Positions 1-7,955 of a DNA stretch of 24,227 nt are shown here, one piece after another (positions within the stretch are counted from its first letter, which is position 1; each line of letters begins with the position of its first letter). Location: positions 1-24,227 of the forward strand of contig JAZOOX010000027.1 in the NCBI GenBank assembly GCA_045655245.1, given 5' to 3'. The notes beneath the pieces are model-generated. The model was not told the DNA's origin. It was given only the letters and a program-made list of their open reading frames with translations, and did no database searches. The translations under genes were made by a program, and so were the position numbers. Source of the stretch: RGIG8785 sp045655245 (GTDB taxonomy: Bacteria > Bacillota > Clostridia > RGIG8785).

Positions 1-2231
1 CGGGAAATCTCGTCAAACAAGGCGTCTGCAACTGTTTCCGAAACGCCATTGCGCAAAGCACCCGCGACAGTAACGGTACCATCCTCTTCCACAACACCGT
101 GGATAAAATGCACCCGTTCTTTCTCCATAACATCCGCCTTCTTTTTTGCCATTGCACGGCGCACCAAGTCAGCCCGTCCGTAGGAGTAGCCCCCCAGAGA
201 ACGGACGATCTGCATTACTTGTTCCTGATACACGATGCAGCCATAAGTAACCGACAAAATCGGTTCCAGCAAGGGGTGAGAATAGGTGATCTGATCAGGG
301 TTTTCTTTGTTGCGGATATAGGTGGGAATCTGTTGCATCGGGCCGGGGCGATAAAGGGAGATTCCCGCGATCACATCTTCTAAGCAGGTGGGTTTTAATT
401 CGGTCATAAACCGTTTCATCCCCGCACTTTCCAGTTGGAACACGCCCTCCGTATCGCCCGCTGCAATCATCCGATACACTGCCGCATCTTCAAAATCAAT
501 GTGGTCCAAGTCAATGTGCTTGCCCGTTCTTTCTGCAACCGCAGCAACCGTGTCCCGTAAAACGGTCAGGGTACGAAGCCCTAAAAAGTCTGCTTTTAGC
601 AAGCCCAACTGCTCGATATTCGCCATCGGGAACTGGGTGGTCACGACCTCCTGATTTTTCTGCAACGGAACATAGGTCACAACATCCTGTTGGGTAATGA
701 GCACCGCCGAAGCGTGGGTGGAGGCGTGACGAGGCAACCCCTCCAAGGCACGGGCATAGTTTACCAACTCACCGTAATCGGGATTGGCGGTGATCAAATC
801 TGCAAGGTCCCGGTCTTCGTTTAAAGCACGGTCAATGGTCATATTAAGACCAAACGGAATACGGTTAGCCAACTGGTCTACCCGTGCATACGGCAGATCC
901 AAAACCCGCCCTACATCACGGATAACCGCCTTTGCCGCCAAGGTTCCAAAAGTGATAATTTGGGCAACGCAGTTTTGTCCGTACTTATGGGTTACATAGT
1001 CAATTACTTCCTGGCGACGCTCGTAACAAAAGTCGATATCAATGTCGGGCATGGTCACCCGTTCGGGGTTTAAGAAACGTTCAAAAAGCAGTTGGTATTG
1101 AATCGGGTCGATGTTCGTGATGTTCAGGCAGTAGGAAACAAGACATCCCGCGCCGGAACCACGACCGGGACCTACCATTATTTTTTGTTCACGGGCAAAG
1201 CGGACGAAATCCCAAACGATCAGGAAATAGTCCGAAAAGCCCATTTGTCGGATGATCGACAGTTCATAATCCAATCGCTCCTGCAGTGCAGGAGTAATTT
1301 CAGAATAGCGGTGTTTTAATCCCCTCTCCGCCAGCCGACGCAGGTACCCGTCCGCATCCGCCCCTTCGGGGAGGTCCGAAAAGTGGGGCAAATGCATTTC
1401 CCCGTCGTGTACCGTAACATGGCAACGTTGTGCAATCCGTTCAGTGTTTTCCAAAGCTTCGGGACAATCAGGGAATAGAGCACGCATTTCCTCCTCTGAA
1501 GTCAGATAAAACCGATCGCAGTCGAACTGCATCCGATCGGTATCCGTTCGTTTTTTACCTGTTTGCACACACATCAGGATATCTTGTGCATCTGCATCCT
1601 CCCGCCGAATATAATGGACATCGTTGGTGGCTACCAGGCCGATCCCCAGTTCCATTGAAAGACGTTTCAGTCCCGCATTCACCTTCGGTTGCTCGTCAAG
1701 GCCGTGGTCCTGCAGTTCCAGGTAGAAATGGTCTTTCCCAAAAATAGAAAGGTATTCCTTGGAAATCGTTTTGGCTTCTTCGTATCGTCCGTCGGACAGT
1801 AATGATGGGATCTGTCCGCTCAGGCAGGCACTTAATGCAATGATGCCGTGATGGTATTTTCGTAATAACTCCAAATCCACGCGAGGCTTATAATAGTATC
1901 CTTCCAAAAAGCCCAGCGACGACAGTTTCATCAGATTCCGATACCCTTCATCCGTCTCGGCCAACAGTACCAAATGAAATGCTGAAGCATCCATCTCGTG
2001 TAAACGGTCGTCACGATTGCGGGGAGCTACGTAAACCTCACAGCCAATAACGGGATGGATTCCTGCAGCTTTAGCCTGTTTGTAAAAATCCACCACCCCA
2101 TACATAACGCCGTGGTCGGTAATCGCAATCGAGGTTTGTCCCAGTTCTTTTGCGCGTTCAATCAAGGACGGAATCCGACACATCCCGTCCAAAAGGCTGT
2201 ATTGGGTATGAACATGCAAATGGGCAAACAT
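1..2231 (-). CDS. dnaE: DNA polymerase III alpha subunit DnaE, C-terminus cut by window edge
   Basis: Replicative DNA polymerase catalytic subunit (C-family), acting at the fork with the beta clamp. Reading the minus strand from 2231 gives about 743 residues with no stop, so the gene runs off the left edge; the family is usually about 1,100-1,200 residues. The N-terminus has the PHP-domain signature HLHVHTQYSLLDG (residues 4-16). The palm follows, with GPGRGSGAG near residue 355 and the catalytic aspartates in PDIDIDF near residues 391-397, then FQLES and YQEQVMQI further on. The ATG at 2231 is preceded by GAGGTGA that overlaps the whiA stop; a GTG three codons upstream is part of that ribosome site and is a less likely start. 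It is the last visible gene of the hprK-to-dnaE operon, 11 bases after whiA. Clostridia usually also carry PolC; whether this is the DnaE1 or DnaE3 type cannot be settled without the C-terminus. Confidence 0.97.
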   Translation of the reverse strand, partial: MFAHLHVHTQYSLLDGMCRIPSLIERAKELGQTSIAITDHGVMYGVVDFYKQAKAAGIHPVIGCEVYVAPRNRDDRLHEMDASAFHLVLLAETDEGYRNLMKLSSLGFLEGYYYKPRVDLELLRKYHHGIIALSACLSGQIPSLLSDGRYEEAKTISKEYLSIFGKDHFYLELQDHGLDEQPKVNAGLKRLSMELGIGLVATNDVHYIRREDADAQDILMCVQTGKKRTDTDRMQFDCDRFYLTSEEEMRALFPDCPEALENTERIAQRCHVTVHDGEMHLPHFSDLPEGADADGYLRRLAERGLKHRYSEITPALQERLDYELSIIRQMGFSDYFLIVWDFVRFAREQKIMVGPGRGSGAGCLVSYCLNITNIDPIQYQLLFERFLNPERVTMPDIDIDFCYERRQEVIDYVTHKYGQNCVAQIITFGTLAAKAVIRDVGRVLDLPYARVDQLANRIPFGLNMTIDRALNEDRDLADLITANPDYGELVNYARALEGLPRHASTHASAVLITQQDVVTYVPLQKNQEVVTTQFPMANIEQLGLLKADFLGLRTLTVLRDTVAAVAERTGKHIDLDHIDFEDAAVYRMIAAGDTEGVFQLESAGMKRFMTELKPTCLEDVIAGISLYRPGPMQQIPTYIRNKENPDQITYSHPLLEPILSVTYGCIVYQEQVMQIVRSLGGYSYGRADLVRRAMAKKKADVMEKERVHFIHGVVEEDGTVTVAGALRNGVSETVADALFDEIS

Positions 2232-2242
2232 ATCTTTCACCT

Positions 2243-3115
2243 CTACTCAGAAAGGTTTTCTGCAATCTCGATCAGTTTTTGCAACCGGCTATACACCGCG
2301 GTTTTTCCCACGGGCGGTTGCAATTGTTTTCCCAATTCAGACAAGCTGCACGCGGGGTCATTCATTCGTGCTTGAGCCACTTCTGCCAAATCAGATCGCA
2401 GGTTTTCAAATCCCGTAATACGACAGATCTTCTCCACTGCCGCCAGTTGTACTGCGGCGGCTTTGGATTGTTTGTCAAGATTGGCTTCTTCACAATTGGA
2501 ACGGCGGTTTGAAACGTTTTTGACCGTCTTTTCGATCTTGACATTTTCAAACTCCATCATATTACGGTGGGCTCCGATAATGCTTAAGAAATCGGATATT
2601 ACATCACTATTTTGAAAATACGAAACGTACTTGCCGTTCCGTTGTGAAATGCGGTAATCAAGTCCAAACTCGTCCAGGATTTCGCACCAAAAATCAAATA
2701 GGTTCCGATGCCCCGTAAAGACTTCAAGGCGGTAGGATTTTTCGGGGTCAGAGATAGTCCCCGCTCCCAAAAACGCCCCCTTTACAAAAGCACGGTAGCA
2801 ACAAGGGCTTTTCAAAAGATCGGGTGCAGGCAGCTTGCGGAAGAGGGGCTTGGTTTCAAACAGTTCATGCAAAAGGCTTTCCTCCGCCGTTTTGGATACG
2901 GAAACGATCTTTTTCCCATCGGTGCAGAGACGTCCGTCGCTGATGGCAATAAGGTATTCCGCCCACTGGCTGTTTCTGCTGCGGGCATATAAGTTTCCCG
3001 TTGCCGTTCGATGAGATGCAAAAAGCAATATGGCGGCAAGCTCTGCCGCTTTACAGCAATGATGTGTCGGCATCTTTTCAAAGAGTTCTGCCTTTACAAC
3101 TTCCGAAAAAGACAT
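2243..3115 (-). CDS. whiA: WhiA, DNA-binding sporulation/cell-division regulator
   Basis: WhiA is a DNA-binding protein of Gram-positive bacteria with an N-terminal LAGLIDADG-endonuclease-like fold that has lost catalysis, and a C-terminal helix-turn-helix. It acts in sporulation in actinomycetes and in division and chromosome segregation in Bacillus. The 290-residue protein shows the family start SFSEVVKAEL, the central GAFLGAGTISDPEKSYRLE segment (about residues 113-131), and a C-terminal domain from about residue 238 containing SLSELGKQLQPPVGK and YSRLQKLIEIAE, which match the WhiA C-terminal HTH. It is slightly shorter than the usual 300-330 residues. Its ATG overlaps the yvcK stop by one base (TAATG), so the two are probably translationally coupled. 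The order rapZ-yvcK-whiA is the classic Gram-positive cluster. No HPr/Crh gene follows, unlike in Bacillus. Confidence 0.95.
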   Translation of the reverse strand: MSFSEVVKAELFEKMPTHHCCKAAELAAILLFASHRTATGNLYARSRNSQWAEYLIAISDGRLCTDGKKIVSVSKTAEESLLHELFETKPLFRKLPAPDLLKSPCCYRAFVKGAFLGAGTISDPEKSYRLEVFTGHRNLFDFWCEILDEFGLDYRISQRNGKYVSYFQNSDVISDFLSIIGAHRNMMEFENVKIEKTVKNVSNRRSNCEEANLDKQSKAAAVQLAAVEKICRITGFENLRSDLAEVAQARMNDPACSLSELGKQLQPPVGKTAVYSRLQKLIEIAENLSE

Positions 3116-4089
3116 TACCGTTTCTCCTCTGTAATAAGCCGAATGATCCTTTCGGCAATTTTGGCACTATCGTGACGTAAAACATTCCTTTTTTCCACAA
3201 CGGTTGCAAACGAATCGCGCAAGACCGTAACGCCCTGTTCTTTCACACGGTCCTCGTCCAGATGGACGACTGCCGCCCGTTCCCTACGGTAGTTGCTCAA
3301 AATTTCTTCAGATACCGGCTCCTGATTCACCAAACAGAAATCGATAATTTGTCGGCCGATATGGTCGGCGATAGCCTGTAAATGGTCGGCAACATCATAA
3401 CCGTCCGTTTCACCGTTTTGGGTCATCACATTACAGACATATATTTTTTTGGATTTTGAAGATGCAATCAGCGCGTCACGAATCTCCGCCGGTAACAAAA
3501 CGGGAATGATACTGGTATAAAGGCTCCCGGGCGAAATAACGATCACATCTGCTTCATGAATTGCCGTGACGGCATCGGGGTTTGCGCGCAGGTCGTTGGG
3601 GTCCAAAAACACGCGACAAATTCGGGTTTTATTCTGTTTGGCGTATTCGGGGATCGCAGACTCACCCACAACCACCTTACCGTCAGCAAATTCGGCACAA
3701 AGCTGTGCATCCTCTGTTGTTACGGGTAAAACCTGACCGCGAATGGCAAGAATCTGGCTAAGGTTTTGCACCGCTTCCAAAAAACTGCCCGTTACGCCGT
3801 TCATTGCGGCAAGCATTAAGTTGCCAAAGTTTTGTCCCTTTAAACTGCCGTAAGGAAAACGGAACTTAAGTACTTCTTCCATCAAGGGCTCCGCCTGAGA
3901 AAGAGCTAAAATACAGTTACGGATATCTCCCGGAGGGAGCATCCCCAAATCCTCTCTTAATGCGCCGGAACCGCCCCCGTCATCAAACATGGTAACAATC
4001 GCCGTAATATCGTGTTCAAACGCTTTAAGGCCACGGAGCAAAGCGGGCATTCCCGTTCCGCCACCAATCACAACAATCTTCATTGGCAT
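3115..4089 (-). CDS. yvcK: YvcK/GlmR-type UDP-GlcNAc-binding protein
   Basis: A CofD-like Rossmann-fold protein. In Bacillus, YvcK (GlmR) binds UDP-GlcNAc and stimulates GlmS to steer carbon to the cell wall during gluconeogenic growth. The 324-residue protein has the N-terminal GGGTG loop (residues 9-13), a DDGGGSG loop (36-42), PPGDIRNCILALS, GQNFGNLMLAAM, VISPGSLYTSIIPVLL and CNVMTQNGETDGYDVADHLQAI, all family signatures. The second loop reads TMFDDGGGSGALRED rather than the Bacillus-like VADDGGSSGRLR, a variant inside the family. Start is ambiguous: ATG at 4089 (AAGGA six bases upstream) or ATG at 4083 (AGGG six bases upstream), and family members often start with the equivalent of the latter. 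It lies two bases after rapZ and overlaps whiA by one base. Confidence 0.95.
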   Translation of the reverse strand: MPMKIVVIGGGTGMPALLRGLKAFEHDITAIVTMFDDGGGSGALREDLGMLPPGDIRNCILALSQAEPLMEEVLKFRFPYGSLKGQNFGNLMLAAMNGVTGSFLEAVQNLSQILAIRGQVLPVTTEDAQLCAEFADGKVVVGESAIPEYAKQNKTRICRVFLDPNDLRANPDAVTAIHEADVIVISPGSLYTSIIPVLLPAEIRDALIASSKSKKIYVCNVMTQNGETDGYDVADHLQAIADHIGRQIIDFCLVNQEPVSEEILSNYRRERAAVVHLDEDRVKEQGVTVLRDSFATVVEKRNVLRHDSAKIAERIIRLITEEKR

Positions 4090-4091
4090 CC

Positions 4092-4949
4092 CTATTCCTT
4101 ATCAATATCCCGATGATGCACCATCACGAAATATCCCTTATTTTCCAGCCATTCCGAAACTTTTTCGGCAAGATAGACCGAGCGGTGATGCCCGCCGGTA
4201 CAGCCGAATGCAATATCGAGATGGTTTTTTCCTTCTTCCGCATAGTTCGGCAGTATCTCTTCCAACAGCGCCGTTAATTGATTCAAAAAACGCCCGGCAA
4301 TCTCCTGCTTTGCCAAGAACTCTGCCACAGGCTCGTCCATTCCCGTCTTTTCACGGAGCTCCGGGACATAAAAGGGGTTCGGTAAAAAACGAGCGTCCAG
4401 CACCATATCGGTATCCTTGGGGATACCATACTTAAACCCAAAGGACTGAACGTTTACCGTAATGCCGTTGTATCGCTTGTTATCGCCAAAAATGGCAAAA
4501 AGCTCGAAACGGGTTCTTTTGGCAGAAAAGAAGGAAGTGTCGATCACGTGATCGGCAATATCCCGTACTGCGGCAAGATGTTCACGCTCGGCATGAAGGG
4601 CGGCAAGGATATTATTCTTCTTATTCTCTAACGGATGTCTGCGGCGGGTCTCTTTATATCGGCGGACGAGGATATCATCCTGGGCGTCCATATAAAGCAC
4701 TTCGCAGGCAAAACCGCGTTCTTTTAGTTTTTGTATTTCATTAAACACTTCGGAAAACCATTTGCCGCTTCGGATATCCAAAACAACCGCAGATTTTTCA
4801 ATATTCTCTGCCGCAAGACAGTTTTCTGCAAAAGACGAAATCATTGGTGCAGGCAGATTATCTACGCAATAATAGCCCAAATCCTCCAATGCGTGGATGG
4901 CACCCGTTTTCCCGGCACCGGACATTCCTGTAACAATAACAAAACGCAT
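4092..4949 (-). CDS. rapZ: RapZ/YvcJ-family nucleotide-binding protein
   Basis: P-loop protein of the RapZ (YvcJ) family. In E. coli RapZ is the adaptor that delivers GlmZ sRNA to RNase E in response to glucosamine-6-phosphate; in Bacillus YvcJ binds nucleotides and its role is less clear. The protein starts MRFVIVTGMSGAGKTGAIHA with the Walker A GMSGAGKT (residues 8-15), continues with YCVDNLP and LDIRSG, and ends with the conserved GCTGGHHRSV (residues 249-258), which in family members is GCTGG(Q/K)HRSV. I chose ATG 4949 (285 residues). A GTG three codons upstream at 4958 is open in frame but lies inside the Shine-Dalgarno GAGGTGAG, so it is unlikely to start translation. It sits directly after murB, whose TGA overlaps this ribosome site, and two bases before yvcK. 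Confidence 0.95.
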   Translation of the reverse strand: MRFVIVTGMSGAGKTGAIHALEDLGYYCVDNLPAPMISSFAENCLAAENIEKSAVVLDIRSGKWFSEVFNEIQKLKERGFACEVLYMDAQDDILVRRYKETRRRHPLENKKNNILAALHAEREHLAAVRDIADHVIDTSFFSAKRTRFELFAIFGDNKRYNGITVNVQSFGFKYGIPKDTDMVLDARFLPNPFYVPELREKTGMDEPVAEFLAKQEIAGRFLNQLTALLEEILPNYAEEGKNHLDIAFGCTGGHHRSVYLAEKVSEWLENKGYFVMVHHRDIDKE

Positions 4950-4953
4950 TTTT

Positions 4954-4961
4954 CTCACCTC
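4954..4961 (-). promoter_or_regulatory. Ribosome binding site that fixes the rapZ start
   Basis: On the minus strand this reads GAGGTGAG, six bases (counted from GAGGTG) before ATG 4949. It shares its first GA with the murB TGA stop and contains the in-frame GTG (4958-4956) that would otherwise extend rapZ by three codons. The overlap argues that ATG 4949 is the true start. Confidence 0.75.
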
Positions 4962-5868
4962 AAGGTATAAAACGAATTTCAGGTTCTAATGTAATTCCTT
5001 TTTCTTTTTCAACGGTCGCAATGATATGTTGCATCAGTTGCTTTACGTCTTCTGCCGTTGCATTGCCGAGATTAACGACGAACCCGGCGTGTTTCTCGGA
5101 CACTTGTGCATCACCAACGCGACAGCCTTTAAGACCACACTCTTCGATTAGTTGTGCCGCAAACCCGCCAATCGGTCTTTTAAAGGTACTTCCTGCACTG
5201 GGAAGTTCAAGGGGTTGTTTGGCCCGCCGTTTTTCGTTTAGTTCGGACATTTCTGCGGCAATGACATCGCGGGATGCGGGGGTTAAAGCAAGGGTAGCAG
5301 ATAAAATCACGTCATCCGTTCCGCAAAAACGGCTATGACGATAACCAAAATCCAAGTCCTCCCGCCTTAACACTTTTCGGTTCCCTTCCCCATCCAGAAA
5401 GGTCACCGTTTCGATAACGTCTTTCATCTCACCGCCGTATGCACCTGCATTGATGCCGATCGCAGCCCCTAAAGTACCCGGGATTCCGTGGGCAAAGGCC
5501 AAGCCGCCCAAACCGTTTTCACAGGCAAAGTTTGCTAATTTGGAAAGGCGAACGCCTGCCGTCGCGCACAGGGTATTCCCCGCTCTCGTAACAGGCTCAT
5601 CACGATGCAGTGCGACGGTTGTAATGACGATCCCTCTTACCCCATCATCTGCAACCAGCAGGTTGGAGCCGTTACCGATGATATACCACGGAATGCGCTT
5701 TTGCCGTGCAAAGCAAACAACGGCGATCAGCTCGTCTTCGGTTTTGGGTGCGACCACCGCATCCGCAGTACCGCCGATACGGAAAGTTGTGTGTTCGCGC
5801 ATCCCCTCGTTCAATAAAATCCTGTCAAGCGGTAACACCGTCAACAGTTCTGTTTTCCAGTCAGACAT
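4960..5868 (-). CDS. murB: UDP-N-acetylenolpyruvoylglucosamine reductase MurB
   Basis: FAD-dependent cytoplasmic enzyme that reduces UDP-GlcNAc-enolpyruvate to UDP-MurNAc with NADPH, the second committed step of peptidoglycan precursor synthesis. The 302-residue protein has THTFRIGG-like HTTFRIGG (26-33), the FAD loop GNGSNLL (65-71), GIPGTLGAAIGINAGAYGGE (128-147), YRHSRF (176-181), the catalytic-acid segment SAGSTFKRP with Ser227, and the C-terminal catalytic Glu297 in LEPEIRF. Its length and the YRHSRF/GSTFKRP pattern fit the Gram-positive type II form without the extra Tyr-loop domain. ATG 5868 follows AAAGGAG with good spacing. Placed between the ROK kinase and rapZ, it ties the operon to cell-wall synthesis. 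Confidence 0.97.
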   Translation of the reverse strand: MSDWKTELLTVLPLDRILLNEGMREHTTFRIGGTADAVVAPKTEDELIAVVCFARQKRIPWYIIGNGSNLLVADDGVRGIVITTVALHRDEPVTRAGNTLCATAGVRLSKLANFACENGLGGLAFAHGIPGTLGAAIGINAGAYGGEMKDVIETVTFLDGEGNRKVLRREDLDFGYRHSRFCGTDDVILSATLALTPASRDVIAAEMSELNEKRRAKQPLELPSAGSTFKRPIGGFAAQLIEECGLKGCRVGDAQVSEKHAGFVVNLGNATAEDVKQLMQHIIATVEKEKGITLEPEIRFIP

Positions 5869-5879
5869 ACATTACTCCT

Positions 5880-6827
5880 TTAACGGTCTTTTCCTAAAAA
5901 TGCGGCACCGATAATTCCCGCATCGTTTCCTAACTGTGCCAGTTCGATCCTGGTGGTAAAGCCGCCTTTGGTCTTAAAGGCGCGCTCCTCTACTTCTTTC
6001 CGCAGGGGCAAAAGAAGGTTCTCCCCCTCGTGGCTGACACCGCCGCCAATGGCAACAACCCGAGGTTGGAACAGGTTGATCAAATTGACAATGCCGATTG
6101 CAAGAAAGTGAATATAACGGTCAACCACCTCTTGTGCGGTTTCATCTCCTTCACGAGCGGCAAGAAACGCCGTCTTTCCGTTGATACGGGTTCCGCCCGC
6201 ACTGAACTCCTTTAATCGGCTTTCGGGATGGGCGGCAATCGCCTCGCGGGTCATACGAACCAAAGCCGTTGCCGATGAATAGGCTTCAAAACAGCCTCTC
6301 TGACCACAGGAACAAGGTTCCCCGTCAACGTGCAAAATCATATGTCCGACTTCGCCCGCTCCGCCGTTATAGCCTTTGTGAATCTTATGGTTCAAGATAA
6401 TTCCGCCACCGACACCCGTGCCCAAGGTCACTACAATCGAATCGGCATAACCTCTCGTTGCACCTGCAACGCTCTCACCCAAGGCGGCACAATTGGCATC
6501 GTTCCCCAAATATACGGGAACGCGAAGCCGCTTTTGTAATGCGTCACAAATAGGATATTCCGCAAAAGGCAGATTATGAGCACAAACCACAACGCCCTTT
6601 TCGGTATCCACGCTACCGGGTGAGCCGATACCTACCCACAAAATGTCGTTTAAGTGTACTTTTTGCTCTGCTAAAACAGACATTACCTCTGCAGCGATGT
6701 CGTCCATAATCGCTTCGGGGTCACGTTCTGCTTTGGTGGGAACGCTGCTTTTATAAAGGATTTTACCATCCTCGTCTACCAACCCCACGGCGATATTAGT
6801 ACCACCTAAATCAACACCGATATACAT
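5880..6827 (-). CDS. ROK-family sugar kinase, probable glucokinase
   Basis: Cytoplasmic ATP-dependent kinase of the ROK family, most likely phosphorylating glucose to glucose-6-phosphate. The 315-residue protein has the N-terminal phosphate loop DLGGTN (6-11), the catalytic Asp110 in LGNDANCAALGE, the second nucleotide loop LGTGVGGGI (135-143), and the ROK zinc site His162 with Cys172, Cys174 and Cys179 in CSCGQRGCFEAYSS. The final IGGGVS motif is present. There is no N-terminal HTH, so this is an enzyme rather than a ROK repressor. It lies 12 bases after hprK and 11 before murB; the hprK TGA forms part of its GAGGAG ribosome site. Its place next to HPr kinase suggests coordinated sugar phosphorylation and carbon signalling. 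Activity on N-acetylglucosamine, mannose or another hexose cannot be excluded from sequence. Confidence 0.9.
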   Translation of the reverse strand: MYIGVDLGGTNIAVGLVDEDGKILYKSSVPTKAERDPEAIMDDIAAEVMSVLAEQKVHLNDILWVGIGSPGSVDTEKGVVVCAHNLPFAEYPICDALQKRLRVPVYLGNDANCAALGESVAGATRGYADSIVVTLGTGVGGGIILNHKIHKGYNGGAGEVGHMILHVDGEPCSCGQRGCFEAYSSATALVRMTREAIAAHPESRLKEFSAGGTRINGKTAFLAAREGDETAQEVVDRYIHFLAIGIVNLINLFQPRVVAIGGGVSHEGENLLLPLRKEVEERAFKTKGGFTTRIELAQLGNDAGIIGAAFLGKDR

Positions 6828-6839
6828 ACTGTCATCTCC

Positions 6840-7781
6840 TCAACTATTTTCACTTTCCAGCATTTCATTCATAATCCGCTGAGTCAAAACCTCCGCCGCA
6901 TTATATCCCATTTTTCGCTGACGGTTATTCATTGCGGCAACTTCGATAATGATTGCCAAATTCCGCCCGGGGTGCACGGGAATGGTATGGGACGGAATAT
7001 CAATGTCCAACACGGTGGTAATCTCCTCAACCAAGCCCAAACGCTCATACGCTTTGCCGCTTTGCCATGCTTCCAGATTGATAATCAAGTCAATTTTTTC
7101 GCTGTCACGGACAGCACCCATACCAAAAATCTTTTTAACGTCAATGATACCGATCCCCCGCAACTCCACGAAGTGACGGATGTTTTCGGGGGCGCTGCCG
7201 ACCAGGGTAATATCCGAAACACGCTTGATTTCCACGGCGTCATCGGCGACCAGACGGTGACCGCGCTTGACCAGTTCCACTGCAGTTTCGCTTTTACCGA
7301 CGCCGCTTTCACCCAGCAGTAAAACACCTTCGCCGTAAACCTCGACCAAAACACCGTGACGGGTGATACGGGGCGCCAATTCGGTATTCAAAAAGGCGAT
7401 CAGCGCACTCATAAACCGGGAGGTCGTTGCCTGAGTGCGGAAAACAGGGATTTTATATTCTGCCGCCAACGCCAACAGGTGCGGAGCAAATTCGATACCC
7501 CGGGTCAAAATCAAAGCAGGCATCCCGACTTTAAACATTCGCGAAAGGCTTGTTAATTGCTCGTCTGGGCTTTTTTGTGTCAGATAGGTGTACTCCACGC
7601 GTCCCATTACCTGCAGACGAGTCGGGTCATAGTATTCAAAATAACCCGAAATCGGCAACCCGGGACGATTAACGTCTGAATTGCAAACCCGTATGCCGCG
7701 ATAGTTTTCGGGTGCATTCAACACCTCTAATTTAAAGTTCTTTTCAATCTTTTCAAGGGTGACAAAAAATTCTGACAACAA
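6840..7781 (-). CDS. hprK: HPr kinase/phosphorylase
   Basis: Bifunctional enzyme that phosphorylates HPr on Ser46 in response to glycolytic intermediates and reverses this by phosphorolysis; it is the sensor of carbon catabolite repression in low-GC Gram-positives. The 313-residue protein has an N-terminal MurF-like regulatory domain (to about residue 135), His142 in RHGVLVEVYG, Walker A GESGVGKS (157-164), LVADD (178-181 region), the family signature ELRGIGIIDVKKIFG (206-220), and the C-terminal PVHPGRNLAIIIEVAAMN. The first in-frame start is TTG at 7781 followed by a second TTG; GAAGGGG lies 2 and 5 bases upstream respectively, so TTG 7778 is equally possible. No in-frame ATG is close. It is first in the minus-strand operon; a TATAAT box lies about 33 bases upstream. 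Confidence 0.97.
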   Translation of the reverse strand: MLSEFFVTLEKIEKNFKLEVLNAPENYRGIRVCNSDVNRPGLPISGYFEYYDPTRLQVMGRVEYTYLTQKSPDEQLTSLSRMFKVGMPALILTRGIEFAPHLLALAAEYKIPVFRTQATTSRFMSALIAFLNTELAPRITRHGVLVEVYGEGVLLLGESGVGKSETAVELVKRGHRLVADDAVEIKRVSDITLVGSAPENIRHFVELRGIGIIDVKKIFGMGAVRDSEKIDLIINLEAWQSGKAYERLGLVEEITTVLDIDIPSHTIPVHPGRNLAIIIEVAAMNNRQRKMGYNAAEVLTQRIMNEMLESENS

Positions 7782-7813
7782 AACCCCTTCTTTCTCTCAT
7801 AGTTATTACCTTT

Positions 7814-7842
7814 ATTATACAACAAAACTCCGACAAAAGGAA
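7814..7842 (-). promoter_or_regulatory. Probable sigma-A promoter of the hprK operon
   Basis: On the minus strand a perfect TATAAT (7819-7814) is preceded at 17 bases by TTCCTT (7842-7837), a weak -35. Upstream is an A/T-rich tract (7846-7870) that could act as an UP element. Transcription would begin roughly 25-30 bases before the hprK start. The -10 is convincing, the -35 is not. Confidence 0.55.
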
Positions 7843-7878
7843 TGGTTTTTAAAAATTTTTATTTTTTCAAAAAAGTAC

Positions 7879-7907
7879 TTGCAAAATGGAGAGAAATCTG
7901 TTAGAAT
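7879..7907 (+). promoter_or_regulatory. Sigma-A promoter of rpmB
   Basis: TTGCAA (7879-7884), a 17-base spacer, then TAGAAT (7902-7907) with an extended -10 TG one base upstream (7899-7901 reads TGT). The predicted start near 7914 gives a leader of about 42 bases carrying GGAGGTG at 7941-7947. The upstream A/T tract is shared with the divergent hprK promoter. Confidence 0.75.
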
Positions 7908-7955
7908 GTTAAATGTTCTATGTGATGATTGAGAAAAATTGGAGGTGTATCATAG

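Noticed and set aside
7782..7955. Small gene or RNA in the hprK-rpmB spacer, the largest gap in the window
   Set aside because: It is occupied by two divergent promoters, leaders and A/T tracts; no coding frame with a ribosome site or stable structured RNA is evident.
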